Shown here one piece after another: positions 7,255 through 13,772 of a stretch of 18,079 nt of DNA. Below the pieces are notes generated by a model, which saw only the letters and a list, made by a program, of their open reading frames with translations, did no database searches and was not told where the DNA came from. Position 1 is the first letter of the stretch, and every line of letters begins with the position of its first letter. The stretch is from an uncultured Clostridia bacterium (GTDB lineage Bacteria; Bacillota; Clostridia; Oscillospirales; Ruminococcaceae): positions 1 through 18,079 of the forward strand of contig CALXKG010000002.1 of NCBI GenBank assembly GCA_944388825.1. The letters are read 5' to 3'. A program made the position numbers and the translations under genes.

Positions 7255-8373
7255 TCAGTCAAAGTAGACCGGTTTGCCGGTTCTGGAGGACTCGTAGATG
7301 CCGTCCAGGATGCGGGTGACGACATATGCCTGGTCGGCGGTGACGAACAGTTCGCCGGTGCCCGCCAGCGCAGCCGCCCAGATGTCCGCCTCTTTGGAGC
7401 GCGGCGCTTTGCCGGCGGAGAAGCCGGGGATGAAGGGCGGGATCTTCTTGCCGACCATCGTGATGGCGGTCTGGTTGGCGACGACATGGTTCAGGCGGAC
7501 AACGCCGTCGATGGTGTCGAGGCCGCCCTTGGTGCCGCAGAGGTTGACGGTCGCCTGGCCGTTCGCGCCGGCGTCTTCCGCCATGTTGACGGCCCAGGAA
7601 GCGCGCAGGTTGATGACCGCGCCGTTCTTCATCTTGATCATGCCGACGGCAAGGTCTTCAACGTCGTAGGACTCGTTCTTCCAGGGGTCGGGGTTGCCCA
7701 TGTAGTCGTTCTGGCCCTGATGCTCGGGGTCGAGCAGACGGCCGAGTTTCTCAAAGGAAGTGCCGACGACATAGTCGACGTCGTAGTTGTTCATCATCCA
7801 GAGGGTCAGGTCAAGGGCATGGGTGCCGATGTCGATCAGCGGGCCGCCCCCCTGTTTTTCCTTGTCGATGAAGACGCCCCAGGTGGGAACGCCGCGGCGG
7901 CGGAGCAGGGTCGCCTCGCCGTAGTAGATGTCGCCCAGCCAGCCGTCGTCGATGACCTTCTTCGCGGTCGCGTTGACCGGGAAGTGGCGGTACTGATAGC
8001 CGATGGTGAGCATCTTGCCGGTCGCGTCTCTGGCTTCCAGCATCTTCTTCGCGTCTTCCTTGGTCGCAGCCATCGGCTTCTCGCAGAGGACGTGCTTGCC
8101 GGCGTAGAGGGCGTCGCAGGTGATCTGGCAGTGGGCGACGTTCGGGGTCAGGACATGGACCGCGAAGATCTCCGGGTCAGCCAGCAGCTCATGATAGTCG
8201 GTGTAGACTTTCGCACCGGGGGCGCCGTACTCTTCGGCAGCCTTTTCCGCTCTCTCGGGGATCAGGTCGCAGAACGCAGCCATCTCGATGTTATCTTCCT
8301 GGGCCATGCCGGGGAAGTGCTTGGAGTTCGCGATGCCGCCGCAGCCAATGAAACCAACTTTGATCTTAGCCAC
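7255..8373 (-). CDS. Gfo/Idh/MocA family NAD(P)-dependent oxidoreductase
   Basis: This is a dehydrogenase of sugars, inositols or related polyols. The 372 residues comprise an N-terminal Rossmann fold with VGFIGCGGIA (about 6-15), the family signature CEKPMA (97-102, catalytic Lys at about 99), and the C-terminal substrate domain with GGPLIDIGTHALD. In the latter, Asp181 and His185 are the conserved catalytic pair. I chose the GTG at 8373 because the ribosome site AGAAAGGA lies 11 nt upstream and the protein then begins like relatives (MAKIKVGFIGCGG). An ATG at 8385 directly abuts that site and is less likely. It is monocistronic, with its own promoter, operator and terminator. A LacI- or CcpA-type operator implies catabolic control. 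The substrate cannot be told. Confidence 0.93.
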   Translation of the reverse strand: MAKIKVGFIGCGGIANSKHFPGMAQEDNIEMAAFCDLIPERAEKAAEEYGAPGAKVYTDYHELLADPEIFAVHVLTPNVAHCQITCDALYAGKHVLCEKPMAATKEDAKKMLEARDATGKMLTIGYQYRHFPVNATAKKVIDDGWLGDIYYGEATLLRRRGVPTWGVFIDKEKQGGGPLIDIGTHALDLTLWMMNNYDVDYVVGTSFEKLGRLLDPEHQGQNDYMGNPDPWKNESYDVEDLAVGMIKMKNGAVINLRASWAVNMAEDAGANGQATVNLCGTKGGLDTIDGVVRLNHVVANQTAITMVGKKIPPFIPGFSAGKAPRSKEADIWAAALAGTGELFVTADQAYVVTRILDGIYESSRTGKPVYFD

Positions 8374-8394
8374 TTTGAAATCCATCCTTTCTGT

Positions 8395-8408
8395 TGTAAC
8401 CGATTACA
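8395..8408. promoter_or_regulatory. LacI-family / CcpA (cre-like) operator
   Basis: TGTAACCGATTACA is a palindrome with 5-bp arms and a central CG, the architecture of LacI/GalR-family operators. It fits the Bacillus cre consensus TGWAANCGNTNWCA at every position. It lies about 35-50 nt downstream of the predicted start, a road-block position. Confidence 0.6.
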
Positions 8409-8426
8409 TGGAATTTGCCATATGTA

Positions 8427-8440
8427 TTGCATCGGTTCCG
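8427..8440. promoter_or_regulatory. Possible second, weaker LacI-type site
   Basis: Read on the minus strand, CGGAACCGATGCAA matches 9 of 14 positions of the 8395-8408 site, including the whole AACCGAT core. It starts 32 bp away (about three helical turns), just after the predicted transcription start, allowing paired binding. Confidence 0.3.
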
Positions 8441-8450
8441 TGATGGTTTC

Positions 8451-8479
8451 AGTATACCATATTGATTTCCATTTTGCAA
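8451..8479 (-). promoter_or_regulatory. Promoter of the Gfo/Idh oxidoreductase gene
   Basis: On the minus strand TTGCAA (8479-8474) and TATACT (8456-8451) are 17 bp apart, with a predicted start near 8444. The region is AT-rich in contrast to its surroundings. Confidence 0.7.
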
Positions 8480-8493
8480 GGGAAAAATAGAAA

Positions 8494-8548
8494 TTTTACC
8501 CATCCAATTTTTGAGATGGAAAAAATTCTGGATAATTTTTGGGTAAGA
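8494..8548. repeat. AT-rich nested inverted repeat
   Basis: TTACCCA (8496-8502) pairs with TGGGTAA (8540-8546). Inside, ATCCA plus a T-run (8502-8512) faces an A-run plus TGGAT (8520-8533). It lies just upstream of the oxidoreductase promoter and downstream of nudC. Role unknown; it could bind a regulator or form part of the nudC transcript end. Confidence 0.4.
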
Positions 8549-8591
8549 TGCTTAAAAATCCCGGTTGGAAAGGCAGAAAGCGCTTTAACGG

Positions 8592-8635
8592 TAAAGAAAA
8601 GGCGCCCATTCCGGGCCGAAAGGGGCCGGCATACC
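8592..8635 (-). terminator. Weak candidate terminator after nudC
   Basis: Minus-strand sequence forms CCGG-CC against GG-CCGG with a bulge and a small loop. The stem can be lengthened by GGCG against CGCC, and is followed by TTTTCTTT. The stem is imperfect, so the call is tentative. Confidence 0.35.
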
Positions 8636-8644
8636 CGCCCCCGC

Positions 8645-9469
8645 TCAAACCTTCCCCGTCCGGAACGCCTCGATCATCGCCCGGGTCAGGCTGACCCCGT
8701 CGTCCCGGACGGGGATCTCGTCCCGGGAAAACCAGGTCGCCTCCTTCAGTTCCCCGTCGGCCAGCACCGGCGTCCGGCTCCCCTTTACGTCGCAGAAAAA
8801 GCCGGCCAGCAGCGTGTCCGAAAAGGACCAGGGCTGGCTCGCCCAGTAGCGGATATTGGCGACGGTAAGCCCCACCTCTTCGGCCACTTCCCGGCGGAGG
8901 GTCTCCTCAAAGCTCTCGCCGATCTCGCAGAAGCCCGCCACCAGCGCGTAGTGGCTGTAGCCGCTGCGGGCGTATTTGGTCAACAGGATCCGGTCCCCGT
9001 CGGTGATGCCGGTGATGATGCAGGGGGATATTTTGGGATAGACGGTGTTTTTGCAGGCGGGGCAGAAAAGCATCCGCTCCTTCGTATCCTTCTCCATCCG
9101 CCCGCCGCACCGCCCGCAGAAGCGGTTTGCGGTATACCACCGGTAAAGCTGCATCGCCGTCACCGCCGCAAAGGAGATTTCCGGCGGCTCCGCCCCCCGG
9201 ATGCAGCCGGTGTGGAGGAGGGTAAAACCCGGCGCCTCCCAGTCCTCCGGCAGCGCCAGGAAAAACCGCCTGCCGTCCACCGCAAAAAGGTAGACCGTCT
9301 CCCCCGAAAGGCGGGTAAAGTCCCGGAATCTCGGGAAAGCCAGCGCCCGACCTTCCCCCTCTTTCGCCAGCATATGGGGCGGCGAAAAGAGGAAGACGGT
9401 GTCCTCCGGCGACGGGGTATAGGGGAAATACCGGTTGTCGAACCGGTGGGGCGCGATATCCTGGACCAT
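8645..9469 (-). CDS. nudC: NudC: NAD(+) diphosphatase / Nudix hydrolase
   Basis: NudC cleaves NADH or NAD to NMN(H) and AMP, and in some bacteria removes NAD caps from RNA. The 274 residues show the complete architecture. There is an N-terminal domain, then a zinc ribbon (Cys118, Cys121, Cys136, Cys139 in CGRCGG and CPAC). A Nudix box follows at 179-201 with all key residues (Gly179, Glu185, Arg193-Glu194, Glu197-Glu198), and the NudC marker SQPW at 211-214. The start ATG lies 2 nt after the stop of the upstream lyase gene, so translation is coupled. A longer reading frame up to 9730 runs inside the lyase gene and is rejected. It closes the six-gene minus-strand run. Confidence 0.95.
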   Translation of the reverse strand: MVQDIAPHRFDNRYFPYTPSPEDTVFLFSPPHMLAKEGEGRALAFPRFRDFTRLSGETVYLFAVDGRRFFLALPEDWEAPGFTLLHTGCIRGAEPPEISFAAVTAMQLYRWYTANRFCGRCGGRMEKDTKERMLFCPACKNTVYPKISPCIITGITDGDRILLTKYARSGYSHYALVAGFCEIGESFEETLRREVAEEVGLTVANIRYWASQPWSFSDTLLAGFFCDVKGSRTPVLADGELKEATWFSRDEIPVRDDGVSLTRAMIEAFRTGKV

Positions 9470-9471
9470 GA

Positions 9472-10740
9472 TTACTTCCCTTCTTCCATGCACCCGGCGG
9501 CGGCCAGCAGCACCCCGATCCTGCCGGTGTTCCAGGTGAGCCCGCCCTGCATCCAGACGGCGAACGGCTCCCGCATCGGCCCGTCGGCCGACAGCTCGAT
9601 CGAAGCGCCCAGCGTAAACGCCCCGGCCGCCATGATGACCTCGTCCTGGTAGCCCGGCATCGCCCAGGGCAGCGGGGTGACATGGGAATCGACCGGCGAC
9701 CCGTGCTGGATCCCCTTGCAGAAGGCGCACATCTTTTCGGCGGAACCCAGCGTCAGCTGCAGGATCAGGTCGGTCCGCGGCTCGTCATACCGCGGCGAGA
9801 CCGCGTACCCCAGCTTTTCAAAGAGGGCGGAGGCAAAGACCGAGGTCTTGACGGCGGAAGCCGTCACCGACGGGGCGAAAAACAGCCCCAAATACATCGG
9901 GCGGTTCTGGTTTAGGGAGCACCCCGCCTCCCGGCCGATGCCGGGGCAGGTCAGGCGGTAGCTCACCTGTTCGATCAGATCCTTCCGCCCGGCGATATAC
10001 CCGCCCGTCTCGGCGATGCCGCCGCCGGCGTTTTTGATCAGCGACCCGACGATCAGGTCCGCCCCCACCTGCGCCGGTTCCGCCTTCTCGACAAATTCCC
10101 CGTAGCAGTTGTCGACAAAGACGACCGTATCGGGGCTTGCTTCGTGGATGGCGGCGGCGATCTTCCCGATCGTTTCGACCGTCAGGGAAGGCCGGGAGGC
10201 GTAGCCGCGGCTGCGCTGGATATGGGCGAGCTTCGCCCCTCCCACCGCCCGGCGGATCGCGCCGTAGTCGGGGGAGCCGTCCGGGAGGAGGTCCACCTGC
10301 TCATACAAGACGCCGAAGTCCCGGAGCGACCCGTTCCCTTCCCCCCGGATGCCGATCACCTCTTCCAGCGTGTCGTAAGGCGCGCCGGTCACCGCGACCA
10401 TCTTATCCCCCGGCCGCAGCACCCCGAACAGCGCGACGGCCAGCGCGTGGGTGCCGGAAACCAGCGTGTGCCGCACCAGCGCGTCCTCCGCCCCCAGCAC
10501 CTCCGCGAAGATCTGGTCAAGGGTGTCCCGCCCCAGGTCGTCGTAGCCGTAGCCGTTGGAGCCGTTTAAGTGGGCCGCCGAGACCTTGTGCCGCCCGAAA
10601 GCGGCAAGCACCTTCGCCTCGTTGAAGGCGGCGGTCTCGTCGATTTTCCGGAAGACCGGCGCGCAGAGGGCCTCGCATTCGTCCGCCAGCGTCAAAAGGG
10701 ATTCCGGCAGGTCAAAAAAGCCGGATAAATACTGATTCAT
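9472..10740 (-). CDS. Aluminium-resistance / methionine gamma-lyase-like PLP enzyme
   Basis: This is a fold-type I PLP enzyme of the family annotated 'aluminium resistance protein' or Met_gamma_lyase_2; its true reaction is poorly known, probably C-S lyase chemistry. It has 422 residues from the ATG at 10740. A GTG three codons earlier (10749) is the alternative; the ribosome site, AGAAAGAG, is weak for both. Visible features include the N-terminal substrate and PLP segment HLNGSNGYGYDDLGRDTLD, SGTHALAVALFG (PLP phosphate region), FVDNCYGEF (Asp binding the pyridine nitrogen) and SLIKNAGGGI, with the Schiff-base Lys at about 236. The C-terminal PLPWAMPGYQDEVIMAAG is typical. The gene sits between the FakA-domain gene (82 nt upstream) and nudC (2 nt downstream). 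Confidence 0.9.
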   Translation of the reverse strand: MNQYLSGFFDLPESLLTLADECEALCAPVFRKIDETAAFNEAKVLAAFGRHKVSAAHLNGSNGYGYDDLGRDTLDQIFAEVLGAEDALVRHTLVSGTHALAVALFGVLRPGDKMVAVTGAPYDTLEEVIGIRGEGNGSLRDFGVLYEQVDLLPDGSPDYGAIRRAVGGAKLAHIQRSRGYASRPSLTVETIGKIAAAIHEASPDTVVFVDNCYGEFVEKAEPAQVGADLIVGSLIKNAGGGIAETGGYIAGRKDLIEQVSYRLTCPGIGREAGCSLNQNRPMYLGLFFAPSVTASAVKTSVFASALFEKLGYAVSPRYDEPRTDLILQLTLGSAEKMCAFCKGIQHGSPVDSHVTPLPWAMPGYQDEVIMAAGAFTLGASIELSADGPMREPFAVWMQGGLTWNTGRIGVLLAAAGCMEEGK

Positions 10741-10785
10741 TGGATTCACTCTTTCTTTGCCGTATCTGCTTTCTGTCTGGATGGA

Positions 10786-10814
10786 AACGGGAGCCGGAAA
10801 CCGGCCGGCCCGTT
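10786..10814. other. Hairpin between FakA-domain gene and lyase gene
   Basis: AACGGG (10786-10791) pairs with CCCGTT (10809-10814), and an inner 5-bp CCGGC/GCCGG stem closes a TTT or AAA loop. On the minus strand it lies 8 nt after the FakA-domain stop, but no good T-run follows. It may be a weak terminator, attenuator or processing site. Confidence 0.35.
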
Positions 10815-10822
10815 ATCTTTCA

Positions 10823-11083
10823 TTAACCTTTAAGCCCTCTCGCCTGCCGGTCCATATCCTCGACGACGATGTCGAAGATCTCCCCGCGGGAGGCGCAGTA
10901 TTCCAGCACCTTCCAGGGCTCGTTTGTATGGAAATGGATCTTGATCAGCTCCTCGTCCCCAACGGCGATCAGGCAGTCCCCGTCGAAATGTTCCCGGAAA
11001 TAAAGATTGACCGCGTCCTCGTCCAGGTCGGGGCCGTCTGTACGCTTCTCGATCAGCAGCTGGGTGTCATACCGGTATTCCAT
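10823..11083 (-). CDS. Stand-alone FakA (YloV) middle-domain-like protein
   Basis: This 86-residue protein resembles the central domain of FakA/YloV, the fatty-acid kinase (DAK2) that pairs with DegV/FakB proteins. GDCLIAVGDEELIKIHFHTN and PWKVLEYCASRGEIFDIVVE follow the FakA pattern of GDSLVVVGDDDLVKVHVHTN and PGKVLEYALKYGE. No kinase or other FakA domain is attached. As I recall, the FakA middle domain holds zinc through Cys-His-His. Here both histidines remain (His50, His52), but the cysteine position in the YCTEFLL-like strand is Asp6. The start at 11083 has AGGAGG 7 nt upstream; two further ATGs at 11086 and 11089 are too close. The ribosome site directly follows the upstream stop codon, so the genes are tightly linked. 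Function unknown. Confidence 0.8.
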   Translation of the reverse strand: MEYRYDTQLLIEKRTDGPDLDEDAVNLYFREHFDGDCLIAVGDEELIKIHFHTNEPWKVLEYCASRGEIFDIVVEDMDRQARGLKG

Positions 11084-11097
11084 CATCATTCCTCCTG

Positions 11098-12099
11098 TCA
11101 TGCGTCCGCAAGAAAGGCTTCCAGCAGCGCCCGGAGCGCCTGCAGGTCGTCCATGTCCAAAACCTGGGCGGGGCTGCGGAGGTACCGCACCGGGTATCCC
11201 GCCGCCGCCGTCCGGACGCCCCCCGCCGCCTGCTGGACGCCGGAGACGCCGCTTTTCCCCGCAAGGGCGGAAAGCTGAGCCGGGATGCCGAGGGCGTCCG
11301 CCGCCTGCCGCAGCCGGGAGACCAGCCCCCGGTCCATCGCCTCGCGTTCCCCCGCCGCCGGGAGGACGGGGCCCGCCCCCAGGGAGAAGTTCCCATCGCC
11401 CCCCGGGGTGTCGTCCGCCGGGACGGGGCAGACCAGTACCGCCTGAGAAGGCCGCACCCGGTTCGCCATCGCCGCGCTCCCGCCGTCCCCCGACTGGTGC
11501 AGAGCGGTGAAGGCGAAGACGGTGTCAAAGGGGAGTTCCGACCGAATAAGGGAAAGGAGGACGGCCGCCCCGGCCCGCCAGCCCAGCATCCGGCCCTTTA
11601 CCCGGCTTTCGCCCATCCGCTCAAAACGGGCGGCAAAGGCGGCGGTATCCCCCTTCTGCACCAGCGCTTCCGCCTCTTCCGCGTCCGCCGCGCCGATGTC
11701 CAGCCGCAGCTTCCCGGTATCGACCGGTTTTTCCCGCTCGGCCTTGCCGGCATGGTGGACGGCCTTGCCGCCGACGATGCCGGTCAGCTGCCGCTCCCCG
11801 ACTGCCACCCGCCGCCCGGGGATCGTCCGGCGGTCGAGGCTGCCCGAGAGGATAAATTTAAGGCTCCCGTCCGGCTCTGCGCCGGTGACCATCAGCCCCG
11901 GCTCGTCCACCGGCGTCCAGAGCAGCAGCGGCCGTTCCCGCCGCGCCGCCCCCTTTTTATGGACGATGAGGCTGCCAAGGGGGTCGACTTCCCAGCGGGC
12001 GTACCCCTCCGCCATCCCGGCCAAAGACCGGATCAGGGCGGAAGTATCCCCGGTGACGCCGGGGATACCGGAGAGTTTTTCCAGATGCGAAAGCTCCAT
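11098..12099 (-). CDS. M42-family pseudopeptidase (all metal ligands replaced)
   Basis: The 333 residues align end to end with the neighbouring M42 aminopeptidase, but no catalytic position survives. The metal-binding His in HIDE is Pro63 (TPVDEPG). The bridging Asp of LDDRA is Gly173 (LGWRAG). The two glutamates of REEIGG are His201 and Gln202 (ALHQSGD). The SDV aspartate is Cys224, and the HTPAE histidine and glutamate are Arg308 and Gln312 (RSPAQ). Conserved framework such as VDPLGSLI, GRMLGWRAGAAVL and VLDMDDLQAL remains and the frame is intact, so it is not a decaying gene. The start at 12099 has AAGGAGG 9 nt upstream and lies 1 nt after the M42 stop. A non-catalytic partner subunit of the adjacent peptidase is the simplest idea; this is inference. 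Confidence 0.85.
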   Translation of the reverse strand: MELSHLEKLSGIPGVTGDTSALIRSLAGMAEGYARWEVDPLGSLIVHKKGAARRERPLLLWTPVDEPGLMVTGAEPDGSLKFILSGSLDRRTIPGRRVAVGERQLTGIVGGKAVHHAGKAEREKPVDTGKLRLDIGAADAEEAEALVQKGDTAAFAARFERMGESRVKGRMLGWRAGAAVLLSLIRSELPFDTVFAFTALHQSGDGGSAAMANRVRPSQAVLVCPVPADDTPGGDGNFSLGAGPVLPAAGEREAMDRGLVSRLRQAADALGIPAQLSALAGKSGVSGVQQAAGGVRTAAAGYPVRYLRSPAQVLDMDDLQALRALLEAFLADA

Positions 12100-12100
12100 C

Positions 12101-13159
12101 TTATCCTTCCTCCTTCCCGTCAAGGGGATGCCGCAGGTAAGCCGCCATCAGCCGGCCGACCGCCGCGATATCCGCAAGGTCGACCAGCTCGGCCGGGGTG
12201 TGCATGTACTTCTGGGGCAGCGAGATCAGCGCCGTCCGGACGCCGGTCCCGCTGCTGAAGACCGCGTCGGCGTTGGTACCGGTGCGGCCGCCCATCACTT
12301 CCATCTGGAAGGGGATCCCTTCTTCGGCGGCAAGGGCTTTCAGCGCCGCCGTCATCGGCCTGTCCAGCACCGGCGCGGCGCCGATCATCGCCCCTTCCCC
12401 CATCCGGCCGCATTCGTCCGGGTCGGCGTCGGGGGTAAAGGCAAAGCTGACGTCGCTGACGATCGCCTGGTCGGGGGACAGCCGCTCCGCCGCCGTCTTC
12501 GCCCCCATCCCGCCGATCTCCTCCCGGGAGGAAAAGAGGACGCTGACCCCGCAGGGGAGCGGCTCGTCCTTTGTCAGCTCCAGCGCGTAGAGGATGGCGG
12601 CGGCGCAGGCGCGGTCGTCCAGCGCCTTGCCGGTCACCCGCCCGCCCGGGAAGGAGACCAGTTCACCCCGGAAGGTGACCATATCCCCCGGCGCCAGAAT
12701 GGGGCGGAGCGCCTCCTCCCCAAGGCCGGTATCAATATACACCCCGCCGGTGTCCGGGAGCTTATCCCCTTCCGGCGGGACGACGACCCCGGGGAGCGGC
12801 CGGACGCCGTGGAGCGTGACCTCCTGCCCGGCGATCAGCCGGGGGTCCACCCCGCCGTCCCGGACGCAGCGGACTAACCCGCCCTTCTCGACCTTCTGGA
12901 CGATCAGCCCGACCTCGTCGATGTGGGCGTCCAGCAGGATGTGGGGCATCCCCTCCCCCGCCTCCCGCACCCGCGCGGTGACGTTGTGGAAGGGGTCAAC
13001 TTCGATATCGCCGGTATAGGCGGAAAGGATCTCCTGTAAGACCGCCGCCGGCCCGTCCTCCGCCCCCGGGACCCCGTCGGCGGCGCAGAGGGCGGAAAGC
13101 CAGCCGGTGATCCGTCCGGCGTCTGCCGGGGCCAGGGCTTCTTTCTTGTTCATATCCAT
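12101..13159 (-). CDS. M42 family metallo-aminopeptidase (TET/glutamyl aminopeptidase type)
   Basis: This is a cytoplasmic dinuclear metal aminopeptidase; M42 enzymes form dodecameric tetrahedral particles that trim peptides. The 352 residues are normal length. All catalytic elements are present: His79 and Asp81 (AHIDEVG), bridging Asp181 (LDDRA), Glu213 base and Glu214 ligand (REEIGG), Asp236 (VSDVSF) and His320 (MHTPAE). Of three in-frame ATGs, 13159 has GGAG 6 nt before it. The one at 13153 overlaps the DUF1294 stop (ATGA), and 13171 lies upstream of that site. Translation is thus coupled to DUF1294 upstream and to the dead paralogue 1 nt downstream. Confidence 0.93.
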   Translation of the reverse strand: MDMNKKEALAPADAGRITGWLSALCAADGVPGAEDGPAAVLQEILSAYTGDIEVDPFHNVTARVREAGEGMPHILLDAHIDEVGLIVQKVEKGGLVRCVRDGGVDPRLIAGQEVTLHGVRPLPGVVVPPEGDKLPDTGGVYIDTGLGEEALRPILAPGDMVTFRGELVSFPGGRVTGKALDDRACAAAILYALELTKDEPLPCGVSVLFSSREEIGGMGAKTAAERLSPDQAIVSDVSFAFTPDADPDECGRMGEGAMIGAAPVLDRPMTAALKALAAEEGIPFQMEVMGGRTGTNADAVFSSGTGVRTALISLPQKYMHTPAELVDLADIAAVGRLMAAYLRHPLDGKEEG

Positions 13160-13443
13160 ATCAAACTCCATTTCAGCTGCAAAAAGATGAGCGCCGCCGC
13201 CCAGAGGACGGCGGACAGCGGGACCAGCACCCGGAACGACAGATGCCGGGTCTTGTGGCGGAAGAGCTGCATCCCCAGGTACATCCCCGCCCCGCCGCCC
13301 AGAAAGGAGACGAGGAAGAGCGTCCGCTCCGGCACCCGCCAGAGCCGCAGCTTCGCCCGGCCCTTGTCGATCCCGCAGAGCAGCAGCCCGGTCAGGCACA
13401 TGATCCCTATGTAAGTAAGCAGGCATTTACCAAAATAAGTCAT
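13150..13443 (-). CDS. DUF1294 family small membrane protein
   Basis: This 97-residue integral membrane protein belongs to DUF1294, of unknown function. Family marks are CGIDKGRAKLRLWRVPERTL (about 23-42) and GMQLFRHKTRHLSF (about 57-70), between hydrophobic helices at about 8-24, 42-58 and 72-90. The start has GGGAGG 6 nt upstream. It is the first gene of the M42 run: its stop overlaps the M42 start region. Its promoter is at 13471-13499. Confidence 0.88.
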   Translation of the reverse strand: MTYFGKCLLTYIGIMCLTGLLLCGIDKGRAKLRLWRVPERTLFLVSFLGGGAGMYLGMQLFRHKTRHLSFRVLVPLSAVLWAAALIFLQLKWSLIWI

Positions 13444-13470
13444 CGTTTCCCTCCCGCTGTTTCTTTTTTC

Positions 13471-13499
13471 ATGATACCACAGATTCCGTTCCCGCGCAA
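13471..13499 (-). promoter_or_regulatory. Promoter of the DUF1294-M42 gene run
   Basis: On the minus strand TATCAT (13476-13471) is preceded by TGG, making an extended -10. TTGCGC (13499-13494) lies 17 bp upstream as a partial -35. The MITE-like element ends 9 bp from this -35 box. Confidence 0.55.
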
Positions 13500-13507
13500 C
13501 CTTTAAG

Positions 13508-13598
13508 GTGTATCTGAAAACTCTCTAATCCTGTCTAATTCTACGAAAAGCGGCCGTCTGTGTCGAATGATCCAGCAATATTGAATTTTCAGATACAC
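13508..13598. mobile_element. MITE-like element or IS remnant
   Basis: Perfect 13-bp inverted repeats, GTGTATCTGAAAA (13508-13520) and its complement (13586-13598), bound a 91-bp element. The interior is less GC-rich than its surroundings and opens with a tandem 10-mer pair (CTCTCTAATC, CTGTCTAATT). On the minus strand a short open frame ends in TAG just inside one terminal repeat, as a transposase 3' end might, but it is too short to identify. I see no clear target duplication. Confidence 0.55.
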
Positions 13599-13679
13599 TC
13601 CAGGGGGAAGGTTGGCGGGGCCCTTCGCCCCGATCCCGCTTTTTTCACCTTTCCGTCACCGGTTCTCCAGAAAAAGACC
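13599..13679. other. Intergenic segment with GC hairpin and T-run
   Basis: This completes the 329-bp gap between the divergent DUF1294 and ATP-grasp genes. CGGGGC (13616-13621) pairs with GCCCCG (13627-13632) over a 5-nt loop, and TTTTTT follows at about 13640. It has terminator form on the plus strand but no gene ends upstream of it there, so it may belong to a former mobile element. Confidence 0.4.
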
Positions 13680-13708
13680 TTGTTTTTTGCACAGAGAGAT
13701 AGTATAAT
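13680..13708 (+). promoter_or_regulatory. Promoter of the ATP-grasp/racemase operon
   Basis: TATAAT (13703-13708) is a full -10 match. TTGTTT (13680-13685) lies 17 bp upstream as a partial -35. The start is predicted near 13715; the leader then folds a 7-bp hairpin (13728-13745) before the ribosome site AAAGGAAG at about 13758. Confidence 0.7.
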
Positions 13709-13772
13709 GAAGTGTATTGGGTATGAAGGCCGGGACGCCCCGGTCAGTATGTTTTAGAAAGGAAGATACCCT

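Noticed and set aside
11098..12099. Second M42 gene as a pseudogene
   Set aside because: The frame is intact over 333 codons with a strong ribosome site and conserved framework motifs; loss is confined to catalytic positions, which fits a pseudoenzyme better.
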